DNA of 64,000 bases, taken from contig NZ_CP052860.1 in NCBI RefSeq assembly GCF_012935715.1, positions 1,302,001-1,366,000 of the forward strand, in the 5' to 3' direction. Position 1 is the stretch's first letter, and each line of letters starts with the position of its first letter. Below are positions 56,161 to 64,000 of this stretch, one piece after another. The stretch comes from Pseudomonas sp. ADAK13 (lineage in GTDB: Bacteria; Pseudomonadota; Gammaproteobacteria; Pseudomonadales; Pseudomonadaceae). Below the pieces are notes generated by a model. The model ran no database searches. It saw nothing but the letters and a program-made list of their open reading frames with translations, and was not told the origin of the DNA. The position numbers and the translations under genes were made by a program.

Positions 56161-57852
56161 ATGCGGGTACCACCTAGCGAAGCCCAAGGCTTTTCCGATG
56201 CAATATTTCTAGATGAACTCAACGACATATGTGAAGCCTGTAATATCAAACCAATCCAGCAGTCAGGTGGCCCAAGCCATTGCGGTTGCTTGCGGGGCAA
56301 TCCATTTTCCATCACTATTGCCCCCTCGGCGCCTACCGAGCTGCCTCTAGTCAGCATGCCGAGTAAGCATCAAGCATCGGTGCCCCAAAAAGATCACCTT
56401 CATGCTGCCAATATAAGCGCAAGCAAAGGGCTTCGCGAGACGCTCCCTACCCTGAAAACGACCGTATCCGGGCAGGAGCCCATGAAAATTTTTGAAACCC
56501 TCCCCCCGCTACCCGCCCACGGGCAACCTTTGATGTTCGCAGATCTTTTTGCGGGCTGCGGAGGCCTATCTCTAGGTCTGTCGCTCGCAGGGCTAAATGG
56601 CGTTTTTGCCGTCGAACGCGACAAAATGGCTTTTTCTACGCTTTCGGCAAACCTGCTCGAAGGGCGTGACGTACCGGTCCCTCAGTTCGAATGGCCCTCG
56701 TGGCTGGAAAGGAAAGCCTGGGGTATCGATGAAATTCTGGAACAGCACGCACTTGATCTTTCCAAGCTCAAGGGCAAAGTGCATGTACTTGCAGGGGGCC
56801 CTCCCTGCCAAGGATTCAGCTTCGCAGGGAAGCGATTAGAGTCGGACCCACGAAACCAGCTGTTTGAGAAGTATGTGGAAATGGTCAACGCCATTCAGCC
56901 GGCAGCCATTGTTCTAGAAAACGTACCGGGCATGAAAGTCGCGCACAAAGCCAAATATTGGAAAGAAGAACTTGGCGTAACGAAAGTGAAACCCCACTCC
57001 TACTATGACAAGCTTGTAGAGAGCCTGAATAGGGTCGGCTATCAGGTCCTCGGTCAAATCATGGATTCCTCACTCTTCGGTGTGCCCCAGAAGCGCCCAC
57101 GCCTGATCGTAATAGGAATTCGCAAGGATCTTGCTCGTCATCTTCGCGGTGGTGTCACCCGAGCTTTCGAAATACTAGAAGAAGCAAGGCTGAACCAACT
57201 GCAAGAGCTTGGACTTGCAGAAATAGTCACTGCTTCAGAGGCCATTTCGGATTTGGAAATAAAGCACGTAGGGACCAGACCATGCCGTGATCCCTCATCT
57301 CGTACTGGCTTTCAAGAGCTCGCTTATAAAGGGCCTCGGACACATTACCAAGCGCTCATGCATCAAGGGTGCGGCGATTCCATGGACAGCGTGCGCTTAG
57401 CAAAACACAAGCCCGAAATCAGTGAGCGGTTTATGAGGATCATCCAAGACCCCGCGTGTATTAGGGGTGGCTTGATGAGCTTGGCCCAAAGGGAAAAATA
57501 TGGCCTCAAGAAGCACCGCATTTGCCTAATGCACGAGGAAAATCCCGCACCAACAATAACAACGTTGCCCGACGATGTGCTCCACTACAGCGAACCCAGA
57601 ATACTGACCGTCCGAGAGTCTGCACGCCTGCAGTCGTTTCCCGACTGGTTCCAGTTCCGAGGAAAATTCACCACGGGCGGGAGCCAGCGTACTAAAGAAT
57701 GCCCACGCTACACTCAGGTAGGCAACGCAGTTCCTCCTTACCTTGCAAGAGCCATTGGCCTAGCCATCGAATCGGTACTAAAAGAAGCCATGGCCACAGC
57801 TAGTCAACAAACAATCACTGAACCAGAACAAGAAATCTTAGCCATAGCTTGA
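56161..57852 (+). CDS. C5-cytosine DNA methyltransferase with N-terminal extension
   Basis: 563 aa. All main Dcm-type motifs are present: I FADLFAGCGGLSLGL (126-140), IV GGPPCQGFS with catalytic Cys216, VI ENVPGM, VIII QKRPRLIVIGIR, IX RLQSFPDWFQ, X QVGNAVPPYLARAIG (519-533). So it transfers methyl from SAM to cytosine C5; the target sequence lies in the unrecognised TRD between VIII and IX. An extra N-terminal 120 residues precede motif I, with a CGC cluster near residue 41, not seen in short Dcm enzymes. AAGGAG precedes ATG 56161. It is the first gene of a tight four-gene operon whose other members look like a restriction module, so self-marking for that module is the likely job. Confidence 0.92.
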   Translation: MRVPPSEAQGFSDAIFLDELNDICEACNIKPIQQSGGPSHCGCLRGNPFSITIAPSAPTELPLVSMPSKHQASVPQKDHLHAANISASKGLRETLPTLKTTVSGQEPMKIFETLPPLPAHGQPLMFADLFAGCGGLSLGLSLAGLNGVFAVERDKMAFSTLSANLLEGRDVPVPQFEWPSWLERKAWGIDEILEQHALDLSKLKGKVHVLAGGPPCQGFSFAGKRLESDPRNQLFEKYVEMVNAIQPAAIVLENVPGMKVAHKAKYWKEELGVTKVKPHSYYDKLVESLNRVGYQVLGQIMDSSLFGVPQKRPRLIVIGIRKDLARHLRGGVTRAFEILEEARLNQLQELGLAEIVTASEAISDLEIKHVGTRPCRDPSSRTGFQELAYKGPRTHYQALMHQGCGDSMDSVRLAKHKPEISERFMRIIQDPACIRGGLMSLAQREKYGLKKHRICLMHEENPAPTITTLPDDVLHYSEPRILTVRESARLQSFPDWFQFRGKFTTGGSQRTKECPRYTQVGNAVPPYLARAIGLAIESVLKEAMATASQQTITEPEQEILAIA

Positions 57853-57872
57853 AAACATAGGAGTCGAGGGGA

Positions 57873-60017
57873 ATGGATAGCACCCAAATGGAAGGGGCGC
57901 GCTACCCCGCTGCCCTTGTCGACTGGGCCGGCCATCACTCGGGGGGAGTGAAGCGGCTTTTAGACAACGAAAGCGGCCAGCCTAACAAACTATTATTAAG
58001 GACAAGCCTTCTGGCTCGACTCCAAGCCTGGGCCGAAAAGCTTCCGGCCGACAGCACGAGCATCCCGAGGATTATCCTTCTGGTTGGCGGACCAGGTAAT
58101 GGAAAAACCGAAGCGATCGAGTCCACTATCCACTGCCTAGACGCGAGCCTAGGCTGTGGGGGACGGCTCATAAAAGAGCTGTCAAAGGCGTTCCATCCAT
58201 CCGCGGGCTTCAAAGTCCCACGAATAGTAAGCGTCGATGCTGGAAGCCTTTCAAGATTCGATAGTAGCCTGAGCTTGGATATAGTTCAGGACGCCACTTC
58301 TACAGCTGGTCACGAGGGAAGCACTGCACCAGCACTCCTTATCGAGGAGCTCGGCAGGCTTCTGGATGGGCCACCATCCCAAGCTTACCTATGCTGCGTT
58401 AACCGTGGCGTCCTCGATGATGCGTTGATCCATGCTATCGACAATAATCTGGAAAAACCGCGCGTCATCCTCGAGGCTATTACGAGGGCTGTGAGCCTGG
58501 CGTACGATGCCCCTTCATGCTGGCCACTCGAAGGCTTCCCATCGATTGCAGTCTGGCCAATGGATGCAGAGTCCCTCCTAGTCAAACCTGACGACGAGAC
58601 TTCGGCGCCAGCGGAAATCCTCATCGGCCAGGCCACTGCATCCAAAATGTGGCCCGCAAAGGGAGCATGTCCAGCGGGAGAAAAATGCCCCTTCTGTACC
58701 AGCCAGGCTATCTTAGCCAGAGACGAGCACCGAACTGCGTTACTAAAGATACTACGCTGGTATGAACTAGCCAGCGGCAAGCGTTGGAGCTTCCGTGACC
58801 TTTTCTCCCTTACCTCGTACTTGTTGGCTGGGCACCATCCTGTAGTTCATGACTCAGCAAGACACACACACCAATCAACACCTTGCCAATGGGCCGAGAA
58901 CCTAGTCGAACTTGACCACAAAGCAGCAGGCACAAAAAAGCACAACCGACAAACGCTCACTGCGATTTTTCACCTAGCAACGTCAAGCTACCAACATGCA
59001 CTTTTCCATCGTTGGGACAAGGATGCAGCGACCTCGCTCCGCCGTGATCTCAAAGACTTAGGGCTCGAAAAGGAGCTAGATGCCGAAGCTGGGCGAACCC
59101 TGATGGGGCTTGTGCATTTTCTCACAGAAAGAAAGACACATTACCTACCGGCTACAATTGCGCCATTGCTGGAAGGCCTTGTCGAGACCCTAGACCCAGC
59201 ATTCGCAAGTCCCGACAGTCAGGTCGCCGTAAGTAGCCAGAGCATGATTAGCCTCGGCGACCTCGACATTCGCTTTAGTCGCTCCCTCGCCGGCGGAATA
59301 GAGTTCATCCGCAAATATAAAGTGTTATCGCGAAACGAGATTGAGCTACTCAAGCGACTCTCCAATGCAGACGAAATGCTTTCTATGCCAATTGTCCGAC
59401 GAAGGAGACCCGTCGCAGCCAGTCGTGTTCAACATTTACTTCGCGACTTTGCTTGCCGCCTAGTCCGCAGAAGCATTTGCACCCGAACGGCAGTAGTTGC
59501 CGATTTCAAGATCCTGCAGGCTTTCCAACTAGTCGTCGAAGAGAATGACAAGCACCAGCTTTACGAGGTTGTGCAGCAAGTGAAGGGCCTGCTGAATACC
59601 GGTCAGGAATTCGAGGTCTCGCTGACCACTACATTTGGACAACCACTTCCACCCAAGCAACGTCAGGCGACATTGGTTGTGCCTCTACGTCAGGTCAGGA
59701 TGCTGCCCCAGAACACTTCAGGGCGACCTCGCTCCCCAATCTGTTACCTCGGAGTCGGCCATGTGCAATCGGCGCAACCAATCCCTCTTACCTATGACTT
59801 GTTCAAGGCAGTGAAGGAGCTAGAAAGGGGGTTATCCCCTGCCTCCCTCCCTCGTACAGTCTTGGCCCTATTGGATACAACAAAAGCTCGTCTTTCTGGT
59901 TCCATTGTCCGGGATGAGGAACTTCTCGAGCATGCCAAAATTCGTATCGGGTCAGACGGCACTGTAGTAGCTCGTTCATGGGATGGCTTAGTTGCGAGCA
60001 AGGAGGAGGTCGTATGA
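57873..60017 (+). CDS. P-loop ATPase of a restriction/defence operon (DptF/DndF-like)
   Basis: 714 aa. Walker A is GGPGNGKT (72-79); an acidic ALLIEELGRLL (about 154-164) serves as Walker B; LCCVNRGVLDDAL (173-185) resembles a sensor segment. A C-x5-C-x2-C cluster (CPAGEKCPFC, Cys266/272/275) suggests a bound metal. The rest is helical, without a known nuclease motif. Size, P-loop type, INRG-like segment and the two genes that follow recall DptF of Dnd phosphorothioation-dependent restriction, but the match is by eye and distant. ATG 57873 is 20 bases after the methyltransferase; its TGA overlaps the next ATG as ATGA. Confidence 0.75.
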   Translation: MDSTQMEGARYPAALVDWAGHHSGGVKRLLDNESGQPNKLLLRTSLLARLQAWAEKLPADSTSIPRIILLVGGPGNGKTEAIESTIHCLDASLGCGGRLIKELSKAFHPSAGFKVPRIVSVDAGSLSRFDSSLSLDIVQDATSTAGHEGSTAPALLIEELGRLLDGPPSQAYLCCVNRGVLDDALIHAIDNNLEKPRVILEAITRAVSLAYDAPSCWPLEGFPSIAVWPMDAESLLVKPDDETSAPAEILIGQATASKMWPAKGACPAGEKCPFCTSQAILARDEHRTALLKILRWYELASGKRWSFRDLFSLTSYLLAGHHPVVHDSARHTHQSTPCQWAENLVELDHKAAGTKKHNRQTLTAIFHLATSSYQHALFHRWDKDAATSLRRDLKDLGLEKELDAEAGRTLMGLVHFLTERKTHYLPATIAPLLEGLVETLDPAFASPDSQVAVSSQSMISLGDLDIRFSRSLAGGIEFIRKYKVLSRNEIELLKRLSNADEMLSMPIVRRRRPVAASRVQHLLRDFACRLVRRSICTRTAVVADFKILQAFQLVVEENDKHQLYEVVQQVKGLLNTGQEFEVSLTTTFGQPLPPKQRQATLVVPLRQVRMLPQNTSGRPRSPICYLGVGHVQSAQPIPLTYDLFKAVKELERGLSPASLPRTVLALLDTTKARLSGSIVRDEELLEHAKIRIGSDGTVVARSWDGLVASKEEVV

Positions 60018-61555
60018 GCCTTATGGAATTCAAGCAAGCACCTTGGCGCTTCTCCAATAGCATTTATCAGAAGTCGGCCCTAGCTATGAGCCCTGCGCCG
60101 GAATACGCAAGTTCAGAGGTCCTGCTAGCCTCGCTCTACCGGACGATAGGCTTTGGATCAGCGAGCGAAGGCAGCGTGCCACAGGCGGGACGAGATCTAG
60201 ATAGGCGCATACAGAAGCTTCGAGAAAAGAGCCAACTGCCGCCAAGTGGAGCGGTGATTGGCGTGGATGCCTGGCATACCGTGCTTCACGGGATATTGGA
60301 GAGCCCAAAACTTCCTAACCAATCCTCTAAACGCTTTGTGCAGGTTACTCCTCTCGTACCAGGAGCAGCGATCTTCTCCGGCTCCGCTCGTCTAAGTAGC
60401 AACTCCTGGCCTGCCGGCAGCTTGATACGCCGGATGGTCTGCCTGGGTTCAAAGGATCAGGAATCAGCGCAGCGCCTTTGGGAACATCTCTTTGACTCTC
60501 TAAGTGTCAATGATAAAGACGACTTCTTCGCCCGCTGGCTTGAGCAGGAGACATCGTCGTGGAATCAAGGCGGAGGTACATGGTCTCTAGTGCGGATTCC
60601 GGAAGAGGAAGCGGCAACACTGACGGCATCCGACTTTCAGGAAATTCACTTCCTGCCAGCCAGACGATTTGCCAAAGACCTGCAAGCCATCATGCAGGCG
60701 AAAGACTCCATGACTCGCCGGCAATGGACTAGTTTATTAGAGGCTGTGTTGCGTCTAGGAGCAGTGTCCCATGTAACGTGGTTATGTGACGTCCACGCGA
60801 GAATTTGGAGCTGTCTCTCTACAGCACTTAACGAAGGCGCGGCGCCGAACGAGCAAGAGGTGAGGATCGCAATTTTCCCTGAGGCCCCGCAATACATGGC
60901 TTACGGCGGAAAGGCTCTTCAAGGTATCAAAGACAAGGTTTCCAGCTACCTAAACGCCAGGCTGGGGATCAATACGCTCCTTTGGTCACTCAAGCAAATA
61001 GGAGCCCCCTACGAGGGCGACTTCTCCTCAAGTAAAGGAGTTGCCGCACTTTGCCAGCATATCCAAAACCATAGAAATACACTCCTTCGCGCAGGGACTC
61101 TCGAAACCATTATCGATATACGCGAGCAAGAAGCTCGCGCGTTGCTATGCAGGAAAGGCATAGGCTCAAATCTGCTCGAGTTCGCGAGGCACGCGCTAGG
61201 GCAACGCCAGACTGCAGTCCCGTTGCTCAGAGGGTATGACCAGGGATATATCCTCAAGAAGAAAGGGAGCAGTCCATCCAGTCCATGGATCGTATCCCTT
61301 GGACCTGTAGCTGTGTTGGCTCTAGTCCACTGCGCCCTCGCCGGGATGGGTGGACCTCGCTCAATCCATAGACTAGGGCTACATCTCGAAGCCTACGGCG
61401 TTACCGTAGATAAGCACGATATAGCCAGGAATGACTTGGGGCACCAGCTAAGGATGCTCGGTCTTGTGCTCGATAGCCCAGATGCCGAGAGCGGCATGCT
61501 GCTATTGCCACCGTTCCACACGAGCCAAGTCCTTCAGGAATACGAACATGAATAA
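60014..61555 (+). CDS. Uncharacterised protein, middle gene of the defence operon (DptG-position)
   Basis: 513 aa, no membrane segment, no P-loop and no nuclease motif that I can identify. Sits where DptG would be in a dptFGH-type operon and is of comparable size. AAGGAGG precedes ATG 60014, which overlaps the ATPase stop (ATGA); its own stop overlaps the next gene's start by 8 bases. Strict coupling on both sides implies a fixed stoichiometric complex with its neighbours. Similarity to DptG is not demonstrated, only context. Confidence 0.7.
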   Translation: MSLMEFKQAPWRFSNSIYQKSALAMSPAPEYASSEVLLASLYRTIGFGSASEGSVPQAGRDLDRRIQKLREKSQLPPSGAVIGVDAWHTVLHGILESPKLPNQSSKRFVQVTPLVPGAAIFSGSARLSSNSWPAGSLIRRMVCLGSKDQESAQRLWEHLFDSLSVNDKDDFFARWLEQETSSWNQGGGTWSLVRIPEEEAATLTASDFQEIHFLPARRFAKDLQAIMQAKDSMTRRQWTSLLEAVLRLGAVSHVTWLCDVHARIWSCLSTALNEGAAPNEQEVRIAIFPEAPQYMAYGGKALQGIKDKVSSYLNARLGINTLLWSLKQIGAPYEGDFSSSKGVAALCQHIQNHRNTLLRAGTLETIIDIREQEARALLCRKGIGSNLLEFARHALGQRQTAVPLLRGYDQGYILKKKGSSPSSPWIVSLGPVAVLALVHCALAGMGGPRSIHRLGLHLEAYGVTVDKHDIARNDLGHQLRMLGLVLDSPDAESGMLLLPPFHTSQVLQEYEHE

Positions 61556-64000
61556 ACTCGCAAACTGGCTCGCAACAATTGTCCGTGAAAAAGCGTCGGG
61601 GGCAACGCAGGGGCTTAGCGGCAAGAAATTTGAGTACCGGCTGATTTTCCGCGGCCCACCCCTCGAGATTCTCGAGCAAGTGTACGAGGAGCTCGCCCGT
61701 GATGGGGGAATTCAAGTTATGTCTGGGATAGACGGTAGTATGGTGACTCTACCGGTACTGCTCCAGTATCCAACCGACGAGATGAATAGCCATAAGCTTC
61801 GTATCGGGGAGTCTGGCAAATGCGATAACGACCACTTGCTGGATGTACGAAATGATCCAAATAATTCCAGTTTCGTTGCGCTAGTTCCTGCTGGCCAGCA
61901 CAACAACCTTTCGATCGAATCTTCAAGTGATGTCTTCGGCATGAGTGCCGATCTCGAAAAATGGTGGGACGACGGTTTTGTGCAGCAATCGGTAAATGTG
62001 GCACTGACCGTCGCAGGTATCGTAGATTCGCAGAGAGACGATGCGAAGCAATTAATCCGTGCAGCTGCAAACTCCATCGACGAAGTGGATTCAGAACACG
62101 CCAACCACGCCGCTTCATGGCGCATGCTATCTCGCATATTTTCGATAGAGACCGCCCAACTACATCTCTCATCTGGAAATGCGCTTGCTCTGGCATGCGG
62201 TCTCCCCCCAATGGCAGACAATGGGGTCTCGTCGAAGGCACAGCTCTCCGTCATAGCTAAAATTGCAGATGAGCTTGCGGATGGTTTCAAGACTGGTATT
62301 GAACGTCTAGCACACGGTGCCCCTAACGATATTGTTCAAGCTCTTCGAGAATTGCTCCACCACCTTCAAACAAGCTGCGACGTACCTACAGCCTTTGAAC
62401 GAGCAACCCAGGCTTTTTATTTGCCAGGGAAAACTCTATCCCTAGTTTCTCCGCCCCGTTGGTGGACGTTGCTAACTATAGAGCAATGGACTGATCTGCT
62501 TGCCGACGAGCCCGATGAAGTCATCGGAGAGATCAGCATTCGATGCACGAATAGTATTATTCCCGCAACCAAGGGCTTACCAGCGATCGTGCGCGACAAG
62601 GTGGAACTAGCCATCTCTACGAGCGAAAGCGGTCAACCAGAAGAGTTTCTACTGACGGGAGGTTCCTATGGTAAGGCGCCAACCCCGTTACTAGCATCCT
62701 CTAGCGGAATTAATGAATACACAGATCGTCTCCCTCCCGCACATAAGACACCGATAACCTATAAGGTCACCTCTACGGGGTGTAAGCCTGCAAGTATCCG
62801 GGTTATTTCCTTAATAAACTGGAAGCCAGGGATACTGGTAACCTGCCGGCTAGCGACAAAACTATCGCCGCCTAAGAAACCTAGTAAAAAGACTGCAGCG
62901 ATGGACTGGGAGACATCCCTTTCGCTGCCTGGTTCGGGTCGATATGAGCTGCGTCTCCATCTGTCACCAGGAGCAACCATCGGCAACGTGGAGGGAATGC
63001 CTGACGATGCTACTGAACTAGAAGGGCAGCAACAATCCCTCGACGCGCGCCTCGTAGGAGAGGATGAATATCTAGTAGAAGTGGAGGCCGACGGTAAGTA
63101 TCAATTAGATATAGCCTTCAACCTCTTGGGCGATACCTCCCCTCAAACTTGCAGAGTTTACCTTGCTTGCGATGAGGCAAAGGAGGAAGGCTGCCGGAGC
63201 GAGTTCGAGCGCCTAATCAAGTTGAACCGTCGACATCTCGAAAAATTCGATACCAAGGCCGTCGTGCATCTGGACCGGAATGCGCGCGCCTCAAGCCTGC
63301 AGTCTTGGATACTTGAGGAGCAGAACGTAGCCGAATCGTTCAGACCCCTAGTGATAGCAGATGACTACGTATCTAGTTGGGTTCCACCCAACTGGAATGC
63401 CCCTAATGGCCCCATTCTCTCGCAAGGCCGCTTCCTGCATGACCCGCGCCCCAATATCCTGAGCTTCCAGCCACCAAATGGATTCGTGGAAACTCGCCAA
63501 GAGATTGCAAAATACATACGAGGCGAAGACCAAGCGGGGCTCATCGAGTCTGCGACGCTAGGAGCCTGGCTCTCGGAAGACACTGAGTTTCGCGTTCTCG
63601 CCGAAACCTATCTCGATGCTTACATGTCTTGGCTCGACACTGACCCGGACATTGCTTGTTGGATAGATACCGTTGCAGTCTGCTCGCTAGAACTAGACGA
63701 ACGAACCCTGAGTAGAATTCCAGAAGCAATCATCCTTTCCCCCCTTCATCCATTACGACTTGCATGGCATTGTCTTGCTCAGAAAGTCCTACGGGACGAG
63801 GTGGAAGGCGATTCACCCTTGCCCTGTCCGGCGGCAAGTATTTTTGACCCAGATTGTGTTCCCGACCTGCTGACCATCTCGCTTCAGTCTCCGAGTGGCG
63901 TTGAGCGGATAGACTTCTTGTCCGTCGAATGCAGTTCCGACTACTGGTCTGTTCTTTGGAATGGCTCTCGCCTGGGCCAGCTACCAGCCCGTACCCGCCG
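61548..64000 (+). CDS. Large DptH-like protein of the defence operon (3' end beyond window)
   Basis: The frame from ATG 61548 is open to the window end: 817 complete codons with no stop, so the protein is longer than 817 aa. The visible part has no P-loop; it is mostly a mixed alpha/beta region with a basic KPSKKT patch (near 62880), and from about residue 725 the stretch IILSPLHPLRLAWHC. A comparable 'SPxHPLRL' segment precedes the HerA/FtsK-like ATPase part in large proteins of the DptH group, so a C-terminal translocase-type ATPase is predicted beyond 64000. Begins 8 bases inside the previous gene. Confidence 0.72.
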   Translation, partial: MNKLANWLATIVREKASGATQGLSGKKFEYRLIFRGPPLEILEQVYEELARDGGIQVMSGIDGSMVTLPVLLQYPTDEMNSHKLRIGESGKCDNDHLLDVRNDPNNSSFVALVPAGQHNNLSIESSSDVFGMSADLEKWWDDGFVQQSVNVALTVAGIVDSQRDDAKQLIRAAANSIDEVDSEHANHAASWRMLSRIFSIETAQLHLSSGNALALACGLPPMADNGVSSKAQLSVIAKIADELADGFKTGIERLAHGAPNDIVQALRELLHHLQTSCDVPTAFERATQAFYLPGKTLSLVSPPRWWTLLTIEQWTDLLADEPDEVIGEISIRCTNSIIPATKGLPAIVRDKVELAISTSESGQPEEFLLTGGSYGKAPTPLLASSSGINEYTDRLPPAHKTPITYKVTSTGCKPASIRVISLINWKPGILVTCRLATKLSPPKKPSKKTAAMDWETSLSLPGSGRYELRLHLSPGATIGNVEGMPDDATELEGQQQSLDARLVGEDEYLVEVEADGKYQLDIAFNLLGDTSPQTCRVYLACDEAKEEGCRSEFERLIKLNRRHLEKFDTKAVVHLDRNARASSLQSWILEEQNVAESFRPLVIADDYVSSWVPPNWNAPNGPILSQGRFLHDPRPNILSFQPPNGFVETRQEIAKYIRGEDQAGLIESATLGAWLSEDTEFRVLAETYLDAYMSWLDTDPDIACWIDTVAVCSLELDERTLSRIPEAIILSPLHPLRLAWHCLAQKVLRDEVEGDSPLPCPAASIFDPDCVPDLLTISLQSPSGVERIDFLSVECSSDYWSVLWNGSRLGQLPARTR

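Overview
The window is a Pseudomonas chromosome segment, most likely from the P. fluorescens group. Three things point there: high-GC core genes, a gene order that (from memory) follows the miaB-to-ppa stretch of P. aeruginosa PAO1 almost gene for gene, and scattered REP/REPIN hairpins built on the GGGAGCTGGCTTGCCTGCGAT-type unit typical of fluorescent pseudomonads.

Region 1 (1-46.8 kb) is conserved core. First come the tRNA/ribosome and envelope genes miaB (cut by the window edge), phoH-like ybeZ, ybeY, corC and lnt, then leuS, lptE, holA and arfA on the plus strand. A long minus-strand cluster follows, read right to left: proA-nadD-rsfS-rlmH-mrdA-rodA-mltB-rlpA-dacA-ybeD-lipB-lipA. It ties the rod-shape peptidoglycan machinery (PBP2, RodA, MltB, RlpA, PBP5-type carboxypeptidase) to NAD, proline and lipoate synthesis. 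Next are DNA repair (AAG glycosylase), a DedA-PAP2 membrane phosphatase, lrgAB, a MORN-repeat/C13-peptidase lipoprotein, ubiX and mpl. An ethanolamine catabolism unit follows: a divergent sigma-54 activator, then aldehyde dehydrogenase, permease, eutB and eutC. The core ends with dedA, mtfA and ppa.

Region 2 (about 46.0-55.6 kb) is accessory DNA. An S24-type repressor is followed by a P4-type tyrosine integrase, then AT-rich genes of satellite/plasmid type: a DUF3987 ATPase with an AlpA-like regulator, an HUH (inovirus Gp2/YfjJ-like) replication protein, a DUF932 protein, a small membrane protein, an XRE repressor facing a perfect inverted-repeat operator, and an exported protein of unknown function. 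An IS3-family orfA relic lies inside. I see no tRNA gene at the integrase end.

Region 3 (56.1 kb to the window end) is a four-gene plus-strand operon: a C5-cytosine DNA methyltransferase, a P-loop ATPase with a Cys cluster, a 513-aa protein without recognised motifs, and a large protein (more than 817 aa) that runs off the window. Size order, gene coupling and some motifs recall the DndF/G/H (DptFGH) restriction module, here next to a 5mC methyltransferase rather than phosphorothioation genes. This is the best candidate for an undescribed defence system in the window.

The other outstanding sequence feature is a nested, three-armed perfect inverted repeat (3795-4060) between corC and lnt. Its outer arm carries the Shine-Dalgarno and the first ATG of lnt.
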